Shown piece by piece: positions 7,502-15,739 of a stretch of 42,801 nucleotides of DNA. The notes beneath the pieces are model-generated. The model saw only the letters and a list, made by a program, of their open reading frames with translations, was not told the origin of the DNA and did no database searches. How positions within the stretch are numbered: position 1 is the stretch's first letter; each line of letters starts with the position of its first letter. The stretch is from an uncultured Eubacteriales bacterium (lineage in GTDB: Bacteria > Bacillota > Clostridia > Oscillospirales > Oscillospiraceae), in assembly GCA_900549865.1 (NCBI GenBank), contig URPU01000006.1:1-42801 (forward strand), read 5' to 3'. The position numbers were made by a program, and so were the translations under genes.

Positions 7502-8308
7502 TCAGCGATAGTAAGCGGCAATAATACGATTAAACAGCTTGCGGGGCAGGAACCTGTGCATCCAGATGGCGCTGCGCTGATCCAGCGAGGCCACCACCAG
7601 TCGCGCGGGCGGGTTTTTCTTCCCGACCGCCTTGGCCACCGCATGCCCCACGCGCTCGGGCGGCAGGCCGTTGGTTTCGTCATGGTGGATTTTGGCCGTT
7701 CCGTGCTCGAATGCTGCGGCGTAGGGCGAGTTTTCATTCAGATACACACGGCGATACTTCTGCGAACCGCCGCGGCAGTCACCCGGCTCCACCACCGTCA
7801 CATGGATTCCCATGCCCAGCGTTTCCTGCGCCAACGCCTCGCCATAAGCCTCCACCGCGTGCTTGGTGGCGCTGTACGCGCCCTGGAACGGGATAGAAAA
7901 CAGGCCGTTGAGCGATGAAAACAGCACGATATGGCCGCTTTTCTGCGCGCGCATGGCGGGCATTACAGCCTGTACGCAGCGCGCCATGCCCAGAAAATTG
8001 ACGTTCATCATATCGGCCAGGATATCGATGGGCAATTCCTCCATGGGCGACATGGTAAAGCTGGCCGCGCAGCACACCAGCGCGTCGACGCGCCCCTGTT
8101 CGCGCAGCACGGTATCCACCGCCGCATGCACGCTGTCCGCAGCGCTTACGTCCAGCGCCAGCGCGCGGCAGCCCGTGGGCGGCTCCGCCCCATTGGCAAA
8201 GGAGCGCGCCGCGGCGTATACGATATGGCCGTCCGCGGCCAGGCATTGCGCCGCCGCGCTGCCCAAACCCGAGGAGGCTCCGACAACCAACACAATCTTT
8301 TGTGGCAT
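7502..8308 (-). CDS. Short-chain dehydrogenase/reductase, likely ketone reductase partner
   Basis: 268 aa classical SDR: cofactor loop GASSGLG at residues 10-16, catalytic Ser in FSSLNG, YSATK with the Tyr/Lys pair, and VVEPGD after the active site. The usual NNAG is replaced by CCAAS. The C-terminal 30 residues are basic and hydrophobic (FLPRKLFNRIIAAYY), which may attach it to the membrane. It is the first gene of a two-gene operon, 30 bases before the ligase-ACP-synthase fusion. By analogy with 3-ketosphinganine reductase beside serine palmitoyltransferase, it probably reduces the 3-keto product. The start at 8308 has a weak AAGGGG site. Alternative: a reductase for another beta-keto product. 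Confidence 0.82.
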   Translation of the reverse strand: MPQKIVLVVGASSGLGSAAAQCLAADGHIVYAAARSFANGAEPPTGCRALALDVSAADSVHAAVDTVLREQGRVDALVCCAASFTMSPMEELPIDILADMMNVNFLGMARCVQAVMPAMRAQKSGHIVLFSSLNGLFSIPFQGAYSATKHAVEAYGEALAQETLGMGIHVTVVEPGDCRGGSQKYRRVYLNENSPYAAAFEHGTAKIHHDETNGLPPERVGHAVAKAVGKKNPPARLVVASLDQRSAIWMHRFLPRKLFNRIIAAYYR

Positions 8309-8321
8309 ATAATCCGCCCCT

Positions 8322-8350
8322 TTCAGGCAAATGCATCCTTTTCAGGCAAT
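8322..8350 (-). promoter_or_regulatory. Tandem direct repeats downstream of the SDR promoter
   Basis: Two copies of TTTCAGGCAA (minus strand TTGCCTGAAA) begin about 20 bp apart, two helical turns, between the -10 box and the SDR start codon. They may be half-sites for a repressor acting on this operon. Only the repeat is seen; the binding role is inferred. Confidence 0.35.
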
Positions 8351-8357
8351 CCGTGTC

Positions 8358-8387
8358 ATTGTAGCATGGTCAAAAAATATTTGTCAA
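8358..8387 (-). promoter_or_regulatory. Promoter of the SDR / fusion operon
   Basis: TTGACA (8387-8382), 18-bp spacer, TACAAT (8363-8358), about 50 bases before the SDR start. Confidence 0.8.
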
Positions 8388-8521
8388 CGCGCCGGGCGGC
8401 CCGGTCATTTTTCTGACATCATTTGGTAAGCCAATCTTTCCCCCGCATGCGCGGCGGCAGATGCGCGTGGTGTGCACAGCGCCCGGCGCACAAAGTATTT
8501 GCCGATTTTGAAAATTTGTGC

Positions 8522-8549
8522 TTTACAAATAAAAATTTTATGTTATAAT
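8522..8549 (+). promoter_or_regulatory. Promoter of tRNA-Ala
   Basis: TTTACA, 16-bp spacer, TATAAT, about 29 bases before the mature tRNA 5' end, in an AT-rich island. Confidence 0.85.
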
Positions 8550-8577
8550 GTATAAGCTGTCAGCGGTAAGATGACAT

Positions 8578-8654
8578 GGGCCCGTAGCTCAGCTGGGAGA
8601 GCGCACGGTTCGCATCCGTGAGGTTCGAGGGTTCGATCCCCTTCGGGTCCACCA
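8578..8654 (+). tRNA. tRNA-Ala (anticodon CGC)
   Basis: A full cloverleaf: acceptor GGGCCCG/CGGGTCC with the G3-U70 pair that marks alanine tRNAs, D-arm GCTC/GAGC, anticodon stem CACGG/CCGTG with loop TTCGCAT (anticodon CGC, reads GCG), T-arm GAGGG/CCCTT with loop TTCGATC, and an encoded CCA. The variable loop has six bases in this fold. It has its own promoter and terminator. It also sits at the point where codon use of the neighbouring genes changes, and tRNA genes are frequent integration or recombination points. Confidence 0.95.
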
Positions 8655-8658
8655 ACAC

Positions 8659-8690
8659 GTCGCAAGCTTTATGCTTGCGACGGTTTTTTA
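8659..8690 (+). terminator. Terminator of tRNA-Ala
   Basis: Perfect 9-bp stem GTCGCAAGC / GCTTGCGAC with a TTTAT loop, followed by GGTTTTTTATTTT. Confidence 0.9.
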
Positions 8691-8708
8691 TTTTCTGTGA
8701 TAAAGCGG

Positions 8709-9869
8709 CTATGCCGCGTCGGGCATTGGGCATATACGGCTCGTATAGGGCGGCAGTATATTGTCCGGCGAGGGCAGGAGCGTATTGGACACGTAGCGGA
8801 ATGTGCCGTCCGATTCCGGTCTGACTGTCACGATGTGGGTGAAAGCGCGGTCCGTGGCATAGGCGGGATACACCGCGTCCACCGTGAGAGTGTACGTGCC
8901 GTCCGCGTTGCGCTGAACGGCCGTCACCTCTGGCGTGGGCATACTGTCGGACACGCCGTCATGCGGGCCCTGGACATACACCGGATAGGCCGCCATTTCC
9001 GCATCATACTGCGCATGCGTCCGGATATACTCCTGCGGCACGTCCAGATACTTCATGATGAGCGCTTCAAACTCCGCCCCCGGCACGAGGGAAAACGCCG
9101 TGCCGTCCATTTGGGGATAGGGGTCGTTGAAATAATAGATATAATCGCCGTGCTCCAGCCTCCACAGCGAGAGATAAAGGTCATTCAGACAGACGCTGTC
9201 AAGGCCGCCGGCCGTCCAAGTGCGCGTGAAGAGGCCATTATAATTATAGCCGATACCGGCGAGGAATTTTTCCTCCGCCTCGGCACAAACAGGAGCCTTC
9301 GGCGTTAGGCAGATCATCGTGGTGGGTTCGATATATCCGTCGTGCTTGCTGGCGGCGGTATTATCGGGGATGGCACAGGTGTATATGAGACTTTCCTTTT
9401 CGGAGAGGAACAGCGCCGTGAGGGCATAATCGGCGGTGAAGGTCACCTGCGGCGTGCCATCACGCCACGCGGCGCGCGTATTCCGGCACCGCCACCCATC
9501 CGCATAATAAAGAGTGGTGCAGCTCAGGCCGCCGTCATAGCAGACGCGGTAAAAGCGCACGGACGGCGTGCCGCCCGCGGCCTTTTCGGCAAAAAAGCTG
9601 CGGATAACATCCGGGTTGACGAAGCTGCACTCCCCCGCGTCGTCTATGGCCGCAAGGCCGTTCTGTTCAAGCACAGCAAGTATTTCCCCGCTGTCGCCCA
9701 TGCAATTTGCGTCCAGAACGTCCTTATACAGCAGCGCGGCGCGGCAGACATCCGCCCCGGCGTCCTCCGGCATGCTATCACTGCGCCCCGGTGCGGCGCA
9801 GCCTGTCAGCAGCAGGCACACGGCAAGCAGGAACAGGGATATCAAATTAAAGCAGCTTATACGGCGCAT
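8709..9869 (-). CDS. Uncharacterised lipoprotein
   Basis: 386 aa from ATG 9869, which has AAGGAG seven bases upstream; a GTG six bases earlier is less well placed. A basic N-terminus, hydrophobic stretch and lipobox LLTGC predict a lipid-anchored cell-surface protein with the Cys near residue 24. The mature part is mixed alpha/beta without internal repeats. It contains GTYTLTVDAVYPAYATDRAF near residue 330, resembling a family of clostridial lipoproteins annotated DUF6070; that assignment is from memory and uncertain. No catalytic motif is seen. It stands alone between the tRNA terminator and its own promoter region (AT-rich, TATAAT-like at 9904-9925). No function can be assigned. Confidence 0.7.
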   Translation of the reverse strand: MRRISCFNLISLFLLAVCLLLTGCAAPGRSDSMPEDAGADVCRAALLYKDVLDANCMGDSGEILAVLEQNGLAAIDDAGECSFVNPDVIRSFFAEKAAGGTPSVRFYRVCYDGGLSCTTLYYADGWRCRNTRAAWRDGTPQVTFTADYALTALFLSEKESLIYTCAIPDNTAASKHDGYIEPTTMICLTPKAPVCAEAEEKFLAGIGYNYNGLFTRTWTAGGLDSVCLNDLYLSLWRLEHGDYIYYFNDPYPQMDGTAFSLVPGAEFEALIMKYLDVPQEYIRTHAQYDAEMAAYPVYVQGPHDGVSDSMPTPEVTAVQRNADGTYTLTVDAVYPAYATDRAFTHIVTVRPESDGTFRYVSNTLLPSPDNILPPYTSRICPMPDAA

Positions 9870-9956
9870 ATTCACACTCCTTCCGCGGCGTCAGCGCGGG
9901 GCTATATTATAATAACATTATAGACGCGCTTTCAGGGGATATTGTTTCCGCCGCGT

Positions 9957-10001
9957 GAAAACCGGATACGGCCTGTCGGGATGACGGCCGTATCCGGTTT
10001 T
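9957..10001 (-). terminator. Terminator of the DUF3798 transporter operon
   Basis: A 16-bp perfect stem (AAAACCGGATACGGCC / GGCCGTATCCGGTTTT) separates the transporter operon from the lipoprotein gene. Self-complementary ends would also let it work on the plus strand. Confidence 0.85.
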
Positions 10002-10030
10002 GGTTTAAGCTTTTCGGTTGTACGCCAAGG

Positions 10031-10501
10031 TCAGAAATCGCTGGAAGCGTCCATGCCGAATTCATCTGTGACAACTTCTTCCTCCGCGGGAGTCAACTCC
10101 TCAGTGGATATGAACTCGGTCATATACACATCCTGCGGAAGCCCTGCCATGAGGCCGGGAAGATTGACGATGAGGCCGTCCTTATTATAGGGAAGCTTGA
10201 TACTGTAGGTTTCTTCCGTCTCTGTGCCGCCCTTTTCCTGCGTGACCTTGAGCTCCATCGTGAAGTTCGCGCCGATGCAGATGGATGAGCCGCGCTCCTT
10301 ATCGTAGAGCTTGGCGGCGCGCTCACCATTGACGTACACCTCGACCTTATATGGCGTATCGTAGGTGACGCCGTCGTACTCAAGCTTTCTGTTGTCAAAA
10401 TACACGGTGTGGCCGCGGCCGAGGAAGTACATCAGCACGGCGATCCCGATGAGGACGAGGACGGTGGCAAGCCTTATGAAAAATCTCTTTTTATCTTTCA
10501 T
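10031..10501 (-). CDS. Small membrane-anchored accessory protein (DUF6672-like)
   Basis: 156 aa. A basic N-terminus and one membrane helix (residues 9-27, LATVLVLIGIAVLMYFLG) are followed by a ~125-residue extracytoplasmic domain rich in beta-strand pattern and ending in an acidic tail. It is the last gene of the ABC operon and its ATG overlaps the stop of the permease gene (ATGA-type coupling), so it is very likely an accessory part of this transporter. Proteins of this kind next to DUF3798 binding proteins are catalogued as DUF6672; I recall this association but could not search it. Role unknown: assembly, gating or capture of the ligand are all open. Confidence 0.7.
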   Translation of the reverse strand: MKDKKRFFIRLATVLVLIGIAVLMYFLGRGHTVYFDNRKLEYDGVTYDTPYKVEVYVNGERAAKLYDKERGSSICIGANFTMELKVTQEKGGTETEETYSIKLPYNKDGLIVNLPGLMAGLPQDVYMTEFISTEELTPAEEEVVTDEFGMDASSDF

Positions 10502-11634
10502 CCCTGTTCCTCCTGCTCACGCTGGAGCTGCTGCCCAAGCATACTCTTCTGCTTGCGCTTCTTCGTCTCATACATGATGAGCGCGACGGTGATGACCGCA
10601 TACGACACGAACACACGGAAGTACTCGCCGATCATCGAGTCGCCGGTTATCTTTGCGCCGGCGGAGGGGGCGACGATGAACATCGTGTGGAAGAGGATAA
10701 CGCCGAGGAACACGTTGCCGATGGACGCCCTGTCAACGGATGCGCCGCCGACGAGCAGCGCCGCGATGCAGAACATGCCTATCTGCGAGTGTGAGGAATA
10801 CGTGGCGATGTTGCCCATATTCTGGAGGTAGATTATCATGCCGAAGCCGGAGAACACGGTGGACATGACGATGGAGATTATCCTTGTACGCTCGACCTTG
10901 ATGCCGGCGTCGCGCGCGACCTCCATATCCTGTCCGACAGCGCGCATATCCTGACCGAGCTTGGTCTTTCTGAACCAGACGATGAACAGGCAAAAGAGTG
11001 CGATGATGATGAAGGTGAGCACGGGGATCTTCACGCCGCCGACGTTGACGGCCAGAAGATTATCCAGGCACTGACGCATATTGAGAAGGCTGACGGTATT
11101 TCTGATGCCGTAGCCGCGCGGCAGCTTGAGAGAGAAGTGCTTTATTGGTATCAGCGGGCCCATCATGTAAAGCACGATGAGCTGATACACGCCGTTGATG
11201 AAGAAGCTTATGATATAGCTGGTTATCATTTCACGGCCCTTGGACATGTTCAGCAGCTTGCCGCAGAGCATACCGAGGAGGATGGAGAACGGGATGGAGA
11301 GGATCATCGCCAGCACGACGCCGGGGATGCCCCAGACCTGCCAGTCCGCCACGAGGATGAGCGCGATCTCACCGGCCATTGCGCCGAGAGTCATGCCGAA
11401 GTTGAGGCCCATGCCGGCCATTATCGGGAAGAGCAGGCAGAGGATGAGGAAGATGTTCCTGCCCATACGGGTGACTATCTCATTGAGAAGATAGCTGACA
11501 GAGAAGCCGGAAATGGGGATGCAGACGATGCAGATGAGCACGAACATCAGCGGCACGGAGTTATTCTGGGCAAAGCGCAGAAGCTTCTTGCCGAAGGAGA
11601 CGCCGTCGGATTTTTTCTCTTTATTTTTCATCAT
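10498..11634 (-). CDS. ABC transporter permease 2 (BPD_transp_2 family)
   Basis: 378 aa with about ten hydrophobic segments and a basic 20-residue N-terminus. The family signature around GQDMEVARDAGIKVERTRII (cytoplasmic coupling region) and LLVGGASVDRASIGNVFLG is present. It is the second of two related permeases, so the translocation pore is probably a heterodimer. The start ATG overlaps the stop of permease 1, and the 3' end overlaps the small accessory gene, giving tight translational coupling. The family carries sugars, nucleosides or branched amino acids; the ligand of this subgroup is unknown to me. Confidence 0.85.
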   Translation of the reverse strand: MMKNKEKKSDGVSFGKKLLRFAQNNSVPLMFVLICIVCIPISGFSVSYLLNEIVTRMGRNIFLILCLLFPIMAGMGLNFGMTLGAMAGEIALILVADWQVWGIPGVVLAMILSIPFSILLGMLCGKLLNMSKGREMITSYIISFFINGVYQLIVLYMMGPLIPIKHFSLKLPRGYGIRNTVSLLNMRQCLDNLLAVNVGGVKIPVLTFIIIALFCLFIVWFRKTKLGQDMRAVGQDMEVARDAGIKVERTRIISIVMSTVFSGFGMIIYLQNMGNIATYSSHSQIGMFCIAALLVGGASVDRASIGNVFLGVILFHTMFIVAPSAGAKITGDSMIGEYFRVFVSYAVITVALIMYETKKRKQKSMLGQQLQREQEEQG

Positions 11635-12707
11635 TTCGATCCCTCCGTCTTTCTCGTCAGAGCGTAGAGGATCATACCGTTGGAGATAATTATCCTTATG
11701 ACTTCGCTCATATCCATGTGGATCATGGAGTTCATAACTGTCGGCGTCATGGTGACTATACCCTGGAAGAGGAACGTGCCGATGACGACGTTGGCGATGG
11801 ACGCCTTATTGACGGACGCGCCGCCGATAAGGATGGCGGAAACAGCGGGCAGAGCCATGTAGAAGGGCGCGGTGTATATCTGGATGAAGCCGAAGCCCTG
11901 CTCATAAACGAGGATGCCGACCGCGGCAAGCCAAGTGCTCATCACGACGGAGAGCATACGCATCTTGTCCACATTCACGCCGGCGGCCTTTGCAAACGTC
12001 GGGTTGGAGCCGACGGCCGTCATGGCGGTGCCCGTCTTGGTGTGGAGGAAGGCCCACATGAGGAAGGCAAGCAGCGCGAAGAACAGCAGCGTACCAGTCG
12101 GGATGGAGAGGTTGCCGATATTGATCTGGAGGAAGTTTGCGAGGACCTTATCGTAGAAGCCCTCGAGGGATATCGTCGTCCTCAGGCCCTTGCCGGCAAA
12201 GCCCCAGACCATCGTCGGGCTTTTATACGGCAGCAGCAGCCACATCATGCACATGAAGGAGACGGAGGAGAAGCCAACATACGTGGCTATCATCATCTCG
12301 CCGCCCTTTATCTTGTTGAGGAGCCAGCCGTAGCCCGCGCCGAGGATGAGGGCGAAGGGCGTGGCGATAACGATGGCCATGACGAAGCTCATAGGCCCCG
12401 TGAAGCCGAACTCAATGGAGAGCGTCGCGCCAAGCAGGCCGGAGATGATGCCCAGCGGCAGGCCGAAGTTGAGGCCGCAGCCGGAGTGCACCATGGGGAC
12501 CATCGCAAGCACCAGCACAGCGTTCCAGCTGAAACGGTTGATGGTGTTGGTTATCTGCGTGGCAAAATCCGCGCCGACGAGCGGGGCGGCAATAAACAGA
12601 AGCAGCAGGAACGCGGCAATGATAAGGCGCGGGAGGCCGAAGGAGCTGACCGCAGCTTTTACCCTGTCCATAAACGTGGCATTTTCGCCGGATAATTTAC
12701 TGTTCAT
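11631..12707 (-). CDS. ABC transporter permease 1 (BPD_transp_2 family)
   Basis: 358 aa, start ATG 12707 with GAGGTGGAAGG directly upstream. It has about ten membrane helices and the conserved segments AVGSNPTFAKAAGVNVDKMR and ILIGGASVNKASIANVVIG, parallel to those of permease 2. It lies nine bases after the ATPase gene. Partner of permease 2 in an importer with a DUF3798 binding protein. Confidence 0.86.
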   Translation of the reverse strand: MNSKLSGENATFMDRVKAAVSSFGLPRLIIAAFLLLLFIAAPLVGADFATQITNTINRFSWNAVLVLAMVPMVHSGCGLNFGLPLGIISGLLGATLSIEFGFTGPMSFVMAIVIATPFALILGAGYGWLLNKIKGGEMMIATYVGFSSVSFMCMMWLLLPYKSPTMVWGFAGKGLRTTISLEGFYDKVLANFLQINIGNLSIPTGTLLFFALLAFLMWAFLHTKTGTAMTAVGSNPTFAKAAGVNVDKMRMLSVVMSTWLAAVGILVYEQGFGFIQIYTAPFYMALPAVSAILIGGASVNKASIANVVIGTFLFQGIVTMTPTVMNSMIHMDMSEVIRIIISNGMILYALTRKTEGSK

Positions 12708-12716
12708 CCTTCCACC

Positions 12717-14306
12717 TCACTTTACCTGACTGACCATGAGCATGCCGAACTCTTCGGACGGCTCAGACGCGGGGAGAATACCGGCGATCCTGCCGCCGGA
12801 AACGATAGCGATACGGTCGCATATCTGGCGCAGCTCCTCAAGCTCGGAGGAGATCATGACGACGGTGACGCCGGACTCGCGGTTGAACTTCTTCAGCGCA
12901 TCGAGCACGAGCGCCTTCGCGCCGACGTCTATGCCGCGCGTAGGCTCCGACACGAAGAGGAACTTCGGCTCAAGCGCGAAGGCCTTCGCAAGGCAGACCT
13001 TCTGCTGGTTGCCGCCGGAAAGCTCCCTCGCCTTCTGCTTGGAGCCGGTGCATTTGATTTTCAGCTCGTCTATGTACTTATCGGTGATATCGCCGATGGC
13101 CTTCTCGTCGCGCCATTTGATGAGGCCGCCGAGATACTTCTTGAGGAACTTGTTCTGCACCTGCATTGCGGGGAAGGCGACGTTCCACTCAAGCGTCTCG
13201 TCAAGCAGCAGGCCGACGCCGCGCCTGTCCTCAGACACGAAAGCGATGTTGGCGTCAAGGCAGCTTCTCGGGCTGTTGAGGGGGATGGGCTTACCGTCAA
13301 ACTCGACGGTGCCGCCGGCCTCATAAAGACCCATGACGCCGTTGGGGATGCCGAGCTTGCCCTGACCGGCCAGCCCGCCGATGCCGAGGATCTCGCCCTC
13401 CTTCACGTCAAGGCTGACGTCGCGGACGATCTCACCGGGCATATCGACCCAGAGCCTGCGGATGCTCATAACAGTCTTGGCTTCGGGGAACTCTCTTATA
13501 TCAACATTGGCGGCAGTATCAACATTTCTGCCGACCATCCACCTTGTGATCTCGGTAACGTCGGTCTCCGCGGCCGGAACGTCCTTGACAACATAGCCGT
13601 CGCGCATGACGACGACCTTGTCGCAGACGGACAGAATCTCGTGGAGCCGGTGGGTGATGAATATGACGGCAATGCCCTTCTGGGACATGCCCCTGATGGA
13701 ATCCAGCAGCGCTTCCGCCTCTTTCTCCGTGAGAACGGCGGTCGGCTCATCCAGAATGAGAAGCTTGAGCTGATCCTTACTCAGCTCGCGCGCGATCTCC
13801 GTGAACTGCTTATGCCCGACGGGCATATCGTTTATGACCATGTTCGGGTCGATGGTGAAGCCCATCTTGTCGATGGCAGCCGCCGCACGCCCGTTCATTT
13901 CATTATAATCAAGGGTATTCAGCCTGTCGCCGAACACCTGAGAAATCACATTTGTTTTCTTCGGCTCTCTGTTGAGCAGAATGTTTTCAGTGGCCGTGAA
14001 GCCGGGGATCAGAGAAAACTCCTGATGGACCATGCCGATGCCCGCGGCAAGCGCGTCAAACGGCGTGGAGAAATTGACCTTCTCCCCGTTTATGAGCACG
14101 TCGCCGCCGTAGCCGCCCGTTTCCCTGATAACGTCCATTCCGAAAAGAATCTTCATGAGGGTGCTTTTACCGGCACCGTTTTCCCCGACAAGACCGAGAA
14201 CCTCGCCCGCCTGCAGCGTGAGGTTGATATCCGTGAGAACCTGGTTGCCGAAAAAGTCCTTCTTGATGTTTTTCATCTCCAGCAAAGGAGCAATTCCGTT
14301 TATCAT
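12717..14306 (-). CDS. Double-domain ABC importer ATPase (RbsA/MglA-like)
   Basis: 529 aa. The start is ATG 14306 with AGGA upstream; a TTG nine bases earlier would add three residues. N-terminal half: Walker A GENGAGKST, a degenerate signature, Walker B LLILDEPTAVL. C-terminal half: a degenerate Walker A (GLAGQGKLG, no GKS/T), signature LSGGNQQKV and FLFVSEPTRGID, where the usual Walker B Asp is Ser. One competent and one degenerate site is normal for RbsA-type proteins. It powers the two permeases encoded downstream. The ligand class is not fixed by the ATPase. Confidence 0.88.
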   Translation of the reverse strand: MINGIAPLLEMKNIKKDFFGNQVLTDINLTLQAGEVLGLVGENGAGKSTLMKILFGMDVIRETGGYGGDVLINGEKVNFSTPFDALAAGIGMVHQEFSLIPGFTATENILLNREPKKTNVISQVFGDRLNTLDYNEMNGRAAAAIDKMGFTIDPNMVINDMPVGHKQFTEIARELSKDQLKLLILDEPTAVLTEKEAEALLDSIRGMSQKGIAVIFITHRLHEILSVCDKVVVMRDGYVVKDVPAAETDVTEITRWMVGRNVDTAANVDIREFPEAKTVMSIRRLWVDMPGEIVRDVSLDVKEGEILGIGGLAGQGKLGIPNGVMGLYEAGGTVEFDGKPIPLNSPRSCLDANIAFVSEDRRGVGLLLDETLEWNVAFPAMQVQNKFLKKYLGGLIKWRDEKAIGDITDKYIDELKIKCTGSKQKARELSGGNQQKVCLAKAFALEPKFLFVSEPTRGIDVGAKALVLDALKKFNRESGVTVVMISSELEELRQICDRIAIVSGGRIAGILPASEPSEEFGMLMVSQVK

Positions 14307-14333
14307 ATCTTTCAAATCCTACTCTAAAATGTC

Positions 14334-14355
14334 GGGGGAGGATTCTTCCTCCCCC
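14334..14355 (-). other. Intercistronic hairpin after the DUF3798 gene
   Basis: A 9-bp perfect stem GGGGGAGGA / TCCTCCCCC with a four-base loop sits between the binding-protein stop and the ATPase start, followed only by GACATTTTAG. Probably a partial terminator or a 3' stabiliser that raises the binding protein level above the rest. Confidence 0.6.
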
Positions 14356-14378
14356 TTAATTACAGGTAAATCGCTCTA

Positions 14379-15572
14379 TTACTTGATGGTGAAGTACTTC
14401 TCGGGAACCTCGATGGAGGTGGAGCCCATGAAGTGGCCCGGGTCGCCCATGATGTAGGTATCCTGGTAGACGAGGAACACATTGTCAAGCTTGACGCCGG
14501 TCTCGGCATTGGTGTAGTTGGAGCCGTTCCATGCGGCGTTCGGTGAGAACACCTGATAGGCCTTGGAGATATCGTCGATATCGGTCAGCTCGCTCTCGCC
14601 CTTGATGACGTTGAGCGCATGCTGTGCAAGACCAGCGGAAACGGTGTAGCCGTAGGAGTAGGCCCATGTGCCGAAGTGGTCGGCGCCGCCCTTTTCAACG
14701 ATGGCCTGCTCGACCTTGGCAAGGATCTTCTCATAGTCGCCGGCTTCCTCGGTCAGGTCGATGCCCAGCGCGCCGGGGTAACCCATGGTGGGAGAGGGCA
14801 GGTCGGCCTCGATGAAGTATCCGCCGTACTCGAGAAGCTGCTTGAGCAGAGGCTCAGTGTGAGCGTCGTTGGTGCAGAAGTATGCGGCGTTCTGGCCGTA
14901 CTTCTCGACCCACTCAGGAACCTTCTCAAGGATGTAAGCCTGTGCACCGGCAACGCCGACGTCAGAGGTGGGGTCGGGAGCAGTCTCAAGGACGAACTGC
15001 ATGCCGAACTCGTCGCATGCGGCCTTCATGATGGCGACACGGCGGCTCATGGTCTCATAGGACATGTGGCGCGGGAAGGAAATATGTACGAAGGTATCGC
15101 AGCCCAGCTCGTGAGCAGTCCTGATGATCAGGTAGCCGCGGGCAACGAAGTCGTTGTTGCAGACAAGGTCGGCGGCAGAGCCGATCTCGGGCAGGTCCTC
15201 ATGGGACTCACCGGCGATGCAGATGATGTCAGGACGGCTTTCCTTGATGCGGCGGAAAGCCTCGGTGGTGCCGGGAACGGCCTGGTTGACGATGATGGCC
15301 TTCATGGCGGGGTCGTCAGAGAGGTTGACTATCGTCTGGATGGTGGTCTCAAGCTCTTCGGTGAAGTTGTCGGGGTAGATGGCCAGCTTGACCATGTCCT
15401 CGCCGTACATCGCCTGGAAGGCCTCCGCGCCGCGGCGGTCATCCTCAGACTGGGAGACGGAGCCGGTGACTATACCGATATGGATGTCATCGCTCTTGGC
15501 AGAGCTGTTACCGCAGGCGCACAGTGCAAACACCATGCACAGGGCAAGAAGCAGTGCTACGATTTTTTTCAT
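14379..15572 (-). CDS. DUF3798 ABC substrate-binding lipoprotein
   Basis: 397 aa, ATG 15572 with TAAGGAGG. Lipobox LCAC near residue 20. The mature protein has the two-lobed periplasmic-binding-protein pattern (IHIGIVTGSVSQSEDDRRGAEAF, KAIIVNQAVPGTTEAFRRIKE, VCNNDFVARGYLI) typical of DUF3798, a clostridial family. The C-terminal third has many aromatic residues (TWAYSYGYTVSAGL, YQDTYIMGDPGHFMG). First gene of a five-gene operon: binding protein, double ATPase, two permeases, small accessory protein. The DUF number and operon layout are recalled, not searched. Ligand unknown; the preceding galM has its own promoter and does not settle it. Confidence 0.82.
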   Translation of the reverse strand: MKKIVALLLALCMVFALCACGNSSAKSDDIHIGIVTGSVSQSEDDRRGAEAFQAMYGEDMVKLAIYPDNFTEELETTIQTIVNLSDDPAMKAIIVNQAVPGTTEAFRRIKESRPDIICIAGESHEDLPEIGSAADLVCNNDFVARGYLIIRTAHELGCDTFVHISFPRHMSYETMSRRVAIMKAACDEFGMQFVLETAPDPTSDVGVAGAQAYILEKVPEWVEKYGQNAAYFCTNDAHTEPLLKQLLEYGGYFIEADLPSPTMGYPGALGIDLTEEAGDYEKILAKVEQAIVEKGGADHFGTWAYSYGYTVSAGLAQHALNVIKGESELTDIDDISKAYQVFSPNAAWNGSNYTNAETGVKLDNVFLVYQDTYIMGDPGHFMGSTSIEVPEKYFTIK

Positions 15573-15644
15573 GTTTGTCCTCCTTAAATTATTATACCCT
15601 TCCGCTCCCCTCTCATCCGCGCCGCGCCGGTATTCAAAGCCCCA

Positions 15645-15669
15645 TCACACTTTATGCAATAAAGTGTGA
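15645..15669 (-). promoter_or_regulatory. 25-bp perfect palindrome in the leader of the DUF3798 operon
   Basis: TCACACTTTAT-GCA-ATAAAGTGTGA, an 11-bp perfect inverted repeat with a three-base centre, lies between the promoter and the start codon, about 70 bases after the -10 box. No T run follows, so a terminator is unlikely. Size and symmetry fit an operator for a dimeric repressor; no regulator gene lies nearby. Confidence 0.55.
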
Positions 15670-15739
15670 AAAGCAGGGCCCTGTTTTTCGGCTGCCGCGC
15701 CGGATGGACGTGCAGCAATATGGGTACGTTTTCTATTAT

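Noticed and set aside
4313..7918. A 1201-codon plus-strand open frame
   Set aside because: It is antisense to the ligase-ACP-synthase gene and SDR. Its protein is Ala/Arg/His/Gln-rich with no domain, as expected from the complement of GC-rich coding DNA.
15573..15735. Purine or other known riboswitch in the DUF3798 leader
   Set aside because: The leader is structured, but I see no conserved core of purine, guanidine, preQ1 or TPP classes; the perfect palindrome suits a protein operator better.
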